From contig JAJZCJ010000213.1 of the NCBI GenBank assembly GCA_021846145.1, forward strand, positions 1 to 5,592: a stretch of 5,592 bases of DNA, read 5' to 3'. The stretch comes from Bacillota bacterium. GTDB taxonomy: Bacteria; Bacillota; Bacilli; Alicyclobacillales; SLC66. This document shows, piece after piece, positions 1-5,592 of the stretch. The stretch's first letter is position 1. Each line of letters starts with the position of its first letter. The notes under the pieces are model-generated. The model was not told the origin of the DNA, searched no databases, and saw nothing but the letters and a program-made list of their open reading frames with translations. The position numbers were made by a program, and so were the translations under genes.

Positions 1-2
1 TC

Positions 3-737
3 TCAATAGATAATCCACCGATGAACGTGTTGAGCCAATCCGTTGCAAATGAATTGCTTCACGTGTATCGATCACTGGAGAATGATTCTGCTGTGGTGGT
101 CATTGTGTTAACTGGTCAAGGGGATCGCGCGTTTATGGCGGGTGCCAATATTAAGGAATTTCCTGACGCCTTAGGTCAACCTGGTCTCGCTTTGCAAATG
201 GCACAAGGATTTCATGAGCTAATGAATACGATCGATTTTTTTCCGAAACCTACGATTGCCGCGCTTAATGGCTTTACACTAGGCGGGGGGCTGGAACTGG
301 CACTCGCATGTGATATGCGCGTGTGTGATCAGCGTGCCCAACTCGGATTCCCTGAGATTAATTTAGGTATATTCCCAGGTGCAGGTGGCACTCAGCGATT
401 GCCGCGATTGATTGGTGAAGCAAAAGCAAAAGAACTAATGTTTACTGGTCAGCCGATTACGGCCGGGGAGGCTTATCGAATCGGATTAGTGAACGCATTG
501 GCTGAGCCTGGTAAGGCGCTTGATGACGCGATTACAATGGCCACACACATTGCCTCCAGAAGCTTACCTGCACTTGCAAAAATTAAAAAAGCAATTGTTG
601 ATGGCATTCACTTGCCGCTTGAAGAAGCTGTACAGGTGGAAGCAAAGCTATTTGACGAAGTATTTCAGACCAAAGATAGTCAAGAAGGCGTCGAGGCCTT
701 CATCGAGAAACGTGAGCCACATTTTCACAATGAGTGA
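3..737 (+). CDS. Enoyl-CoA hydratase/isomerase (crotonase family), 5' end cut by the window edge
   Basis: This enzyme should hydrate 2-trans-enoyl-CoA to 3-hydroxyacyl-CoA in the cytoplasm, as in beta-oxidation or a related acyl-CoA route. The frame is open to the left edge: codons before the first ATG (base 21) read SIDNPP, then MNVLS, which is the usual crotonase beta-strand region. The ATG at 21 is therefore internal, and roughly 10-16 N-terminal residues are missing; 244 codons are visible. The first oxyanion-hole segment is AFMAGANIKEF and the second is LGGGLELALACD. Both catalytic glutamates of true hydratases are present: the Glu codon at 294-296 (GGGLELA) and the one at 354-356 (GFPEINLG, followed by FPGAGGTQRLPRL). 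The C-terminus (EGVEAFIEKREP) matches the family, so little or nothing is lost although an IS607 element begins here; the last few residues may come from that element. The exact substrate cannot be told. Confidence 0.93.
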   Translation, partial: SIDNPPMNVLSQSVANELLHVYRSLENDSAVVVIVLTGQGDRAFMAGANIKEFPDALGQPGLALQMAQGFHELMNTIDFFPKPTIAALNGFTLGGGLELALACDMRVCDQRAQLGFPEINLGIFPGAGGTQRLPRLIGEAKAKELMFTGQPITAGEAYRIGLVNALAEPGKALDDAITMATHIASRSLPALAKIKKAIVDGIHLPLEEAVQVEAKLFDEVFQTKDSQEGVEAFIEKREPHFHNE

Positions 738-1339
738 TAAAATACTACACGATACATGAATTCGCACAGATGGCTCACAAAGCGCCTCAGACATTACGAA
801 ATTGGGAAAAACGAGGTGTTTTAACCCCACACCACAAAGGGATGAATGGCTATCGTTACTATTCTGATGAGCAATTGCATCAAGTGCTCGGCATTCGGCA
901 AGTACCGCGAATCGTCATTGGGTATTGTCGAGTGTCCAGTGCAAAGCAAAAGGATGACTTGGAACGTCAGATCGAAAGTGTAAAGACCTATCTCACGGCT
1001 CAGGGAAATCCCTTTGAGATTGTTTCGGACATCGGAAGCGGCATCAATTACGCAAAGAAGGGATTACAAGACCTAATTCGTCGTATTGAGCGTAACGAAG
1101 TTTCCAAGGTGGTGGTGCTTTACAAAGATCGTTTACTCCGTTTTGGACTTGAGCTATTAGAATATGTAGCGACATTACACGGAACGGAAATAGAAGTCAT
1201 CGACAGCACTGAAAAAACAGAAGAGCAGGAACTTGTCGAAGATTTAATTCAGATTGTTACTGTTTTTTCGTGTAGGCTACAAGGCAAGCGAGCAAATAAG
1301 GCACGAAAAATGATTAAGGAGTTGGCTTCTGATGATTAA
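734..1339 (+). CDS. tnpA: IS607-family serine recombinase (transposase TnpA)
   Basis: The 201-residue protein moves the element by serine-recombinase chemistry. Residues about 3-52 form a MerR-like helix-turn-helix (YYTIHEFAQMAHKAPQTLRN, then GYRYYSDEQL), which binds DNA. The resolvase-type catalytic domain starts near residue 60 with IVIGYCRVSSAKQ, where Ser68 fits the nucleophile, and continues through VVLYKDRLLRFGLELLE with the conserved arginines. The length is normal for IS607 TnpA and no frame break is seen. The start is GTG at 734, because the codon just upstream (731-733) is an in-frame stop and the HTH needs every residue from there on. No Shine-Dalgarno sequence is visible before it. 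The start overlaps the hydratase stop as GTGA, so translation may be coupled to the host operon. Its 3' end overlaps tnpB by 8 nt. Confidence 0.93.
   Translation: MIKYYTIHEFAQMAHKAPQTLRNWEKRGVLTPHHKGMNGYRYYSDEQLHQVLGIRQVPRIVIGYCRVSSAKQKDDLERQIESVKTYLTAQGNPFEIVSDIGSGINYAKKGLQDLIRRIERNEVSKVVVLYKDRLLRFGLELLEYVATLHGTEIEVIDSTEKTEEQELVEDLIQIVTVFSCRLQGKRANKARKMIKELASDD
1316..1321 (+). promoter_or_regulatory. Ribosome binding site for tnpB
   Basis: AAGGAG lies inside the 3' end of tnpA, 10 nt before the ATG at 1332. It supports this start and gives tnpB independent initiation in addition to coupling through the 8-nt overlap. Confidence 0.75.
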
Positions 1340-2465
1340 AACCTTCAAAGTCGAACTCGTGCCAAATAACAAGCAACGTTCACTATTGTATCAATCCGCA
1401 GGGACGGCGCGATGGGCGTACAACTGGGCATTGGGTCAAGAAAAAGAACACTATGCGCAAACGAAGCAATTCTTGTTTGATGGAGCGTTACGAAAACAAC
1501 TAACACAACTCAAGCAAACTGATGAGTTTTCATGGCTATATCAGTACAGCAATAACATCACGAAACAAGCCATTAAAGATTGTTCTATCGCTTTAAAAAA
1601 CTTTTTCAAAGGACATGCAGAGTTCCCAACATTCAAGCCAAAACACAAGACGAAGCCAAGTTTTTATCACGATCCGCTGAAGCTAAAAGTTTCGGAAACA
1701 CACGTGCAACTTGAGAAAATTGGGAATGTTCGATTGAAAGAAGACGGTCGAATACCGATAGGCGAGTCCTATCAGAATCCGCGCATCACCTATGACAACG
1801 GTCGATGGTATATCAGCATCGCGATGGATGTCGAATGCACGGATGCCGCAGAAACAACGCCACCTATCGGGATTGATCTTGGCGTTAAGGACTTGGCGAT
1901 TGTCTCAGATGGTCAAGTGTTCAAGAATATCAACAAAACGCGCAAGATGAAAAAACTTGAGAAGCGCAAAAAGCGACTTCAACGGCGCGCGAGCCGTCAC
2001 TATGCAAAGGGGGTGGAAAACCGTTGTAAGAAGTCTCGCGGCTTACGAAAACTTGAACAGGCGGTACGCTCAGTAAACAAAAAAATTCGTGACCAACACA
2101 CCAATTACATTCATCAAATGACAAGTAAACTGGTGAAAGCCAAACCAGAATTTATTGTCATTGAAGATTTGAATGTAAATGGGATGCTCAAGAACCATCG
2201 ACTAGCCAAAGCGATTCAAGACAATCGACTTGCGGAAGTCAGACGACAACTTGAGTACAAATGCAATTGGTACGGTGTGAAGTTGATCGTTGCCGATAGG
2301 TTCTATCCATCATCGAAACTCTGTTCAGACTGCGAATACAAAAAAGTAGACTTAAAGTTATCGGATCGAGTCTACCGATGTACAGAGTGTGGAAACGTGA
2401 TGGACAGAGACCTAAACGCGGCAGTTAATCTCATGCAATATGGAATGCACGAACTGTCAGCCTAA
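1332..2465 (+). CDS. tnpB: TnpB, RNA-guided DNA endonuclease of the IS607 element
   Basis: TnpB proteins are guided by an RNA from the right end of their element and cut DNA beside a short target-adjacent motif, which helps retain the element after excision; they are the relatives from which Cas12 arose. The 377-residue protein has the usual N-terminal OrfB_IS605 helix-turn-helix and wedge region (FKVELVPNNKQ, SAGTARWAYNWAL). A RuvC-like nuclease follows, with Asp182 in GIDLGVKDL, Glu278 in FIVIEDLNVNGM and Asp360 in MDRDLNAAVNL. A zinc finger is complete, with Cys331, Cys334, Cys350 and Cys353. A lysine/arginine-rich helix (about 203-255) sits between RuvC I and II, as in the family. All catalytic and zinc positions are intact and the length is typical, so an active nuclease is likely. 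The ATG at 1332 has a good ribosome binding site. Confidence 0.95.
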   Translation: MIKTFKVELVPNNKQRSLLYQSAGTARWAYNWALGQEKEHYAQTKQFLFDGALRKQLTQLKQTDEFSWLYQYSNNITKQAIKDCSIALKNFFKGHAEFPTFKPKHKTKPSFYHDPLKLKVSETHVQLEKIGNVRLKEDGRIPIGESYQNPRITYDNGRWYISIAMDVECTDAAETTPPIGIDLGVKDLAIVSDGQVFKNINKTRKMKKLEKRKKRLQRRASRHYAKGVENRCKKSRGLRKLEQAVRSVNKKIRDQHTNYIHQMTSKLVKAKPEFIVIEDLNVNGMLKNHRLAKAIQDNRLAEVRRQLEYKCNWYGVKLIVADRFYPSSKLCSDCEYKKVDLKLSDRVYRCTECGNVMDRDLNAAVNLMQYGMHELSA

Positions 2466-2563
2466 ACGACAACGTGCATATGTACCGATTCGTTGGTCGG
2501 GAATTGAAGCCCTTGGAGCGTCATACAAACGAAAGTAGCTAAGGCGAAATCGGGTGCGATGAA
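2440..2563 (+). ncRNA. Putative TnpB guide RNA (reRNA/omegaRNA) scaffold at the IS607 right end
   Basis: In characterised TnpB systems the guide RNA overlaps the 3' end of tnpB and runs to the element's right end, with the guide taken from the flank. Here the tract after the tnpB stop has compatible structure. CGACAACG (2467-2474) can pair with CGTTG-G-TCG (2491-2499, one bulged G). GGG (2499-2501) can pair with CCC (2510-2512). CCTT..AGC (2511-2519) can pair with GCTAAGG (2538-2544) across a GG bulge; the last two compete in part. The segment TCGGGAATTGAAGCCC resembles, from memory, sequence common at such right ends. Both ends are estimates, and the RNA probably begins further inside tnpB. 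No expression evidence exists here. Confidence 0.5.
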
Positions 2564-2635
2564 TTGGGAAGAGAGCGGAAACTATCAAGGTTTTATAGGT
2601 CTCTTGCAACGGCTGTTGTGTTGGATTTTGATCAC

Positions 2636-4240
2636 TTGGATGTAAATCTCAAAAACACGGCATCAGCATTGCCAGACGCGGTGGCCTACACATTTTCTGG
2701 ACGCGAAGTGACATATGCACAGTTCGATCGCTTAGTTTCTAATGTTAGTGGTGCTTTATTTGAAATTGGTTTGCGTCATGGTGATGGATTAGCGATTATC
2801 TTGCCAAATTCGGATGCATTCTTGCTGTCTTATCATGGCGCATTGCGTCTGGGCCTTTTCTGTGCTCCGATGAATCCTTTGTATACCCCGAATGAGTTAT
2901 TATTCATGTTAAAGGATAGTGGGGTAAAAGCGGTAGTGGCACCGGCTCAGTTTGTGGAAATGGCAGGCGCACTGAACGCCATGCTGCCTGGGCTAACACT
3001 AATTGCAGTGGGAGCAGAAAAGGTTCCCCCAGGCATCTTGATGTTCGAGGATTTCATTCATCACGAATCGATTGAAAACGTTTCCTATCAGCCCGAGCTA
3101 AGTGTAGAAGACACCGCCGTCATCCTCTACACATCAGGAACTACAGGCACACCCAAAGGGGCAATGCTGACCCATGTAAATCTCAGCTCCAATGCCTATA
3201 CAGCAGGTGAGCATCTAGGCTATTCGGATCAGGATCGCGTGGTCACCGTGCTGCCAATTTTTCACGTATTTAGCCTTACTGTGTGTTTGAATACCTCAGT
3301 GTACAAAGGGGCGCAAATGATTATTTTGCCTCGTTTTAGTCCGTTAGAGGTGTTATCTGTCATTCAGGAAAAACAAGCAACCATATTTGCCGGCGTACCT
3401 ACCATGTACAATTTTATGATGCAAGCAGCGGGGGATACACCGTATGATTTGCATAGTCTTCGATATTGTTTATCTGGCGGGGCAGCGATGCCTGGCGCTG
3501 TGATGGAAGCTTTTGAACAGCGATTTAATGTGCAAATTCTTGAAGGTTATGGGTTGTCTGAGGCATCCCCAGTCACTGCGTTTACTCCGGTGGATGGCCG
3601 CCCTCGTAAAGTCGGGTCGATCGGCGTGAGTGTACCACTGGTGGAACAGAAGATTTTTGATGAAAACGATCAAGAAGTGCCTGTGGGTGAAGTGGGGGAA
3701 CTCGTGGTACGTGGTCCCAATGTGATGAAAGGCTATCTACATCGTCCGCAAGAGACAGCAGCGGCGTTGCGCAGTGGCTGGTTGCACACTGGCGATCTTG
3801 CTAAAATGGATGAGGATGGTTATTTTTATATTGTCGATCGTAAAAAGGATATGATTTTAGTCGGCGGATACAATGTCTATCCACGCGAAGTGGAAGAAGT
3901 ATTGTTTCGCATGGATGGGATTGTCGAGGTTGCGGTCATTGGTGCGCCTGACACGGAATATGGCGAGGTGGTAGTGGCAGTTATTGTGCGCAAGAATGAC
4001 CACCTGTCTGAACAGGCCATTCGCGAGTATTGCAAAGAGTATCTAGCCAAATACAAGCAACCGGAACGTTATGTTTTTGTGGAAGAATTGCCTAAAAATA
4101 TGACTGGTAAAGTGTTAAGGCGTGAATTAAGAGATAGACCCCCATGGCGCGGCTACGCCACCATCAGCAGGATGAAAATGGGGCTTTCTCGAATACAGAA
4201 GTGTGGCTGGCGAGGTAGGTCGAAAGTCCTTGGTGCTTAG
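2636..4240 (+). CDS. Long-chain-fatty-acid-type acyl-CoA ligase (AMP-forming), 3' end altered by an IS110 insertion
   Basis: The enzyme activates a carboxylic acid to its acyl-CoA through an acyl-adenylate (ANL superfamily). Counted from TTG 2636 it has the P-loop YTSGTTGTPKG (about 165-175), YGLSEASP (about 305-312), GWLHTGDLAKMDEDGYFY with the ATP-binding Asp (about 387), the hinge DRKKDMILVGGYNVYP (about 401-416) and the catalytic lysine in PKNMTGK (Lys492). Family homology ends at RELRD (about residue 500). The next roughly 33 residues, to the TAG at 4238, are non-homologous read-through into the IS110 left end, so the natural last residues are lost but the core is whole. The start is uncertain: homologs begin near DVNLKNTASALPD, which favours TTG 2636, but GTG 2618, TTG 2621 and TTG 2564 are in frame, and none has a convincing ribosome binding site. 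The acid substrate is unknown. Confidence 0.88.
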   Translation: MDVNLKNTASALPDAVAYTFSGREVTYAQFDRLVSNVSGALFEIGLRHGDGLAIILPNSDAFLLSYHGALRLGLFCAPMNPLYTPNELLFMLKDSGVKAVVAPAQFVEMAGALNAMLPGLTLIAVGAEKVPPGILMFEDFIHHESIENVSYQPELSVEDTAVILYTSGTTGTPKGAMLTHVNLSSNAYTAGEHLGYSDQDRVVTVLPIFHVFSLTVCLNTSVYKGAQMIILPRFSPLEVLSVIQEKQATIFAGVPTMYNFMMQAAGDTPYDLHSLRYCLSGGAAMPGAVMEAFEQRFNVQILEGYGLSEASPVTAFTPVDGRPRKVGSIGVSVPLVEQKIFDENDQEVPVGEVGELVVRGPNVMKGYLHRPQETAAALRSGWLHTGDLAKMDEDGYFYIVDRKKDMILVGGYNVYPREVEEVLFRMDGIVEVAVIGAPDTEYGEVVVAVIVRKNDHLSEQAIREYCKEYLAKYKQPERYVFVEELPKNMTGKVLRRELRDRPPWRGYATISRMKMGLSRIQKCGWRGRSKVLGA

Positions 4241-4256
4241 AGCCCGTGAGATAGAC
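4131..4256 (+). repeat. 9-nt direct repeat linking the insertion junction and stem-loop 1
   Basis: GAGATAGAC occurs at 4131-4139, at the ligase/IS110 junction, and again at 4248-4256, in the 3' half of the stem-loop 1 loop. A related GGGATAGAA is at 4312-4320 in the second loop. Chance cannot be excluded for a 9-mer. Confidence 0.6.
4140..4183 (+). other. 5' hairpin of the putative bridge RNA
   Basis: CCCCAT (4140-4145) can pair with ATGGGG (4178-4183). Inside it, GGCG (4146-4149) pairs with CGCC (4156-4159) around a 6-nt loop. An alternative inner stem is TGGCG/CGCCA (4145-4149 with 4156-4160). Confidence 0.6.
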
Positions 4257-4270
4257 TGACTTCATCGACC
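4218..4270 (+). other. Stem-loop 1 of the putative bridge RNA (expected target-binding loop)
   Basis: GGTCGA-AAGTC (4218-4228) pairs with GACTT-CA-TCGACC (4258-4270): 11 base pairs interrupted only by a two-base CA bulge. The 29-nt loop (4229-4257) would hold the target guides. It also contains the TAG that ends the read-through ligase frame. Confidence 0.65.
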
Positions 4271-4271
4271 A

Positions 4272-4342
4272 GGTGCACCACTGCATGTCGCTCCCTTTTC
4301 GGGAAGCACGCGGGATAGAATGATCGGGGTGGTCGTTGCACC
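4272..4342 (+). other. Stem-loop 2 of the putative bridge RNA (expected donor-binding loop)
   Basis: GGTGCA-CCAC (4272-4281) pairs with GTGG-TCGT-TGCACC (4329-4342): 10 base pairs with a four-base bulge on the 3' side. A small hairpin, TCCC/GGGA with an outer GC pair set (4290-4307), lies within the loop. Confidence 0.6.
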
Positions 4343-4363
4343 AGCCTCAATCTTACCAGCCGT

Positions 4364-4368
4364 GAGGA
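4364..4368 (+). promoter_or_regulatory. Ribosome binding site for the IS110 transposase
   Basis: GAGGA (within GTGAGGA) ends about 9-10 nt before the ATG at 4378. This favours that ATG over the in-frame TTG at 4372, which would be too close. Confidence 0.65.
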
Positions 4369-4377
4369 TGCTTGTGT

Positions 4378-5592
4378 ATGAATATCGTGCATGAACGCTG
4401 TTGTGGACTCGACGTACACAAAAAGGCCGTCGTGGCCTGTGCGATTACGCCCGAAGGCAAGGAAATCCGCACCTTCGATACGATGACCGACAGTCTACTG
4501 GTCATGGCAGAATGGATTGTACAGCTTGGTTGTACCCATGTGGCGATGGAGAGTACAGCTTCGTTTTGGAAACCCATTTACAACTTGCTGGAACTCCAGG
4601 ATGTCGAGATTTTGGTCGTCAACGCCAAGCATATGCACAATGTACCAGGACGTAAGACGGATGTAAAAGATGCAGAATGGATCGCGGATCTGTTGCGACA
4701 TGGACTACTGCAGGGCAGTTACATTCCTGCGCGGGAACAGCGGGAATTACGGGAACTGATTCGGTATCGCCGTAGCTTGATTGAAGAACGATCACGGGAA
4801 CTGAACCGTGTACAAAAAGTGCTGGAGGGCGCGAACATTAAGTTATCTGCGGTGGCCAGCAACACACTTGGCGTATCAGGACGAGCGATGTTGGAAGAGA
4901 TGATTCGTGGCGAGGAAAGTCCAGAAGCCTTAGCATCGTTGGCAAAAGGACGACTCAAGACGAAAAAGGAGTCGTTGGTCAAAGCGCTGCACGGGCTAAT
5001 GGGAACGCATCAACGCAAGATGTTGGCCACCCAATTGCGGCACATCGATTACCTGGAGGAAGAGATCGCTCGTTTGGACGAGGAGGTCAAGGGGCGGATG
5101 CGCCCTTTTGAGGAAGACCTGGAGCGACTGGACACGATCCCGGGTGTCGGCAGACGGATCGCGGAACAGGTGTTGGCAGAGATAGGGGTCAACATGGATC
5201 AATTTCCGTCGGCAGCCCATTTATGTTCATGGGCGGGGTTAGCTCCAGGAAACAACGAGAGTGCGGGAAAACGAAAGTCGGGGAAAACTCGAAAAGGGAA
5301 CCAAAAACTACGGTCAGCTTTGGTTGAAGCGGCAAGGGCGGCGGCACGAACAAAAGAAACCTATTTGTCCTCGCAGTACCATCGAATTGCAGGAAGACGG
5401 GGAAGTAACCGGGCGGCGATTGCAGTGGCACATAGTATTCTCACGATCATCTATCACCTATTGAAACGAAAAGACGTGTACCAAGAACTTGGCGCGAACC
5501 ATTATGACGAACGTCGGAAATATGCCGTGATCAAACAATCCATTCGGAAACTTGAAGCACTGGGATTGACGGTGACAGTGGAGGAGTCTGCT
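4378..5592 (+). CDS. IS110-family DEDD transposase (RNA-guided recombinase), 3' end beyond the window
   Basis: IS110 recombinases combine a RuvC-like DEDD domain with a C-terminal Tnp domain carrying a nucleophilic serine, and act with a bridge RNA. The frame from ATG 4378 is open for 405 codons to the last base, with no stop. The DEDD set is visible: Asp12 (CGLDVHKKAVVAC), Glu58 (HVAMESTASFW), and Asp95 and Asp98 (GRKTDVKDAEWIADLL). A long charged, probably coiled-coil middle (about 120-250) follows. The C-terminal domain has LDTIPGVGRRIAEQVLAEIG, then HLCSWAGLAPGNNESAGKRK, where Ser295 fits the catalytic serine, then GKTRKGNQKLRSALVEAA. All key residues are present. IS110 proteins are usually about 300-450 residues, so little should be missing. 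By eye the gene looks somewhat richer in GC than the IS607 genes. Confidence 0.93.
   Translation, partial: MNIVHERCCGLDVHKKAVVACAITPEGKEIRTFDTMTDSLLVMAEWIVQLGCTHVAMESTASFWKPIYNLLELQDVEILVVNAKHMHNVPGRKTDVKDAEWIADLLRHGLLQGSYIPAREQRELRELIRYRRSLIEERSRELNRVQKVLEGANIKLSAVASNTLGVSGRAMLEEMIRGEESPEALASLAKGRLKTKKESLVKALHGLMGTHQRKMLATQLRHIDYLEEEIARLDEEVKGRMRPFEEDLERLDTIPGVGRRIAEQVLAEIGVNMDQFPSAAHLCSWAGLAPGNNESAGKRKSGKTRKGNQKLRSALVEAARAAARTKETYLSSQYHRIAGRRGSNRAAIAVAHSILTIIYHLLKRKDVYQELGANHYDERRKYAVIKQSIRKLEALGLTVTVEESA

Larger units (their letters stand above)
717..2563 (+). mobile_element. IS607-family insertion sequence (tnpA + tnpB + putative guide RNA); ends approximate
   Basis: The element carries the two diagnostic IS607 genes in the usual order, a MerR-headed serine recombinase followed by an RNA-guided nuclease TnpB, with overlapping frames. 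IS607 elements have no terminal inverted repeats and make no target duplication, so the ends cannot be read directly. The left end must lie after the family-conserved tail of the hydratase (about 715) and before the tnpA start at 734. The right end must lie after tnpB and its structured 3' tract and before the conserved N-terminus of the ligase (about 2636); about 2545-2565 is the best guess. Both proteins look intact, so the element may be active. Confidence 0.75.
4140..4345 (+). ncRNA. Putative IS110 bridge RNA
   Basis: Bridge RNAs of the IS110 group bring donor and target DNA together through two internal loops. Three successive structures can be drawn here by hand: a 5' hairpin (4140-4183), a stem-loop with an 11-bp stem around a 29-nt loop (4218-4270), and a stem-loop with a 10-bp stem around a 47-nt loop (4272-4342). 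Order and position match the published 5' hairpin, target-binding loop and donor-binding loop. The 3' halves of the two large loops also resemble each other (12 of 15 positions). Exact RNA ends and guide assignments are inferred. The first 100 nt also lie within the ligase reading frame. Confidence 0.65.
4131..5592 (+). mobile_element. IS110-family (IS110 group) insertion sequence, right end beyond the window
   Basis: A DEDD transposase gene is preceded by about 240 nt of structured non-coding DNA, the arrangement of the IS110 group, in which the guide (bridge) RNA precedes the transposase. The left boundary is placed between the last family-conserved ligase codons (to about 4130) and the first hairpin (4140). 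It is not exact, because these elements lack terminal inverted repeats and only a short core is shared with the target. The right end is not in the window. Confidence 0.75.

Noticed and set aside
520..830. Small frames overlapping the end of the hydratase and the start of tnpA
   Set aside because: They lie across two well-supported genes in other frames and carry no recognisable domain.
1332..2563. TnpB plus repeats as a CRISPR-Cas12 locus
   Set aside because: No spaced repeat array is present; the size, zinc finger and tnpA neighbour make it an IS607 TnpB.
2566..2600. Bases reading KRAETIKVL and a stop as a displaced hydratase tail
   Set aside because: The resemblance to crotonase C-termini is too slight, and the hydratase already has a plausible family-like end.
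2559..2645. 28-codon frame from ATG 2559 as a leader peptide
   Set aside because: It is short, lacks a clear ribosome binding site and lies in the junction between the IS607 right end and the ligase.
4272..4279. Palindrome GGTGCACC as an operator
   Set aside because: It is explained by the stem of stem-loop 2, and a single 8-mer is weak evidence for a regulator site.
4290..4307. Hairpin TCCC-TTTTC-GGGA as a transcription terminator
   Set aside because: The stem is short and no T-run follows; it fits better as part of the second bridge-RNA loop.
4401..4655. 84-codon + strand frame within the transposase region, and the overlapping - strand frames
   Set aside because: They overlap the strongly supported IS110 DEDD frame and show no family motif.

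Overview
The window looks like a chromosomal piece of a moderate-GC, acid- or heat-adapted member of the Bacillota (Alicyclobacillus / Sulfoacidibacillus type). That guess rests only on the style of the proteins and the mixed codon use and is weak. Two catabolic genes, a crotonase-fold enoyl-CoA hydratase (left edge, 5' end missing) and an AMP-forming acyl-CoA ligase, lie on the + strand. They probably once formed one operon for CoA-dependent degradation of fatty or related acids: the ligase activates the acid and the hydratase hydrates the enoyl-CoA.

Two mobile elements now interrupt that operon, and each belongs to a family that uses an RNA guide. The first is an IS607-type element (about 717-2563). 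Its GTG-initiated serine recombinase gene tnpA overlaps the hydratase stop codon by 4 nt, and tnpB overlaps tnpA by 8 nt. TnpB keeps its RuvC residues and zinc finger. A structured tract after tnpB is the expected place for its reRNA/omegaRNA. The second is an IS110-type element (from about 4131 to beyond the right edge). Its DEDD transposase starts at 4378 and is still open at base 5592. The roughly 240 bases before that start fold on paper into a 5' hairpin and two large stem-loops, the layout of an IS110-group bridge RNA.

The IS110 element entered the last codons of the ligase gene. The ligase reading frame now runs through the first half of the putative bridge RNA and gains about 33 foreign residues, while its catalytic lysine is kept. 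The IS607 element sits exactly between hydratase and ligase and leaves the ligase with only weak start-codon choices.

All genes are on the + strand. No tRNA, rRNA, CRISPR array or convincing factor-independent terminator was seen. The stretches without a gene are 2466-2635 (IS607 right end plus a short leader) and 4241-4377 (second half of the putative bridge RNA).
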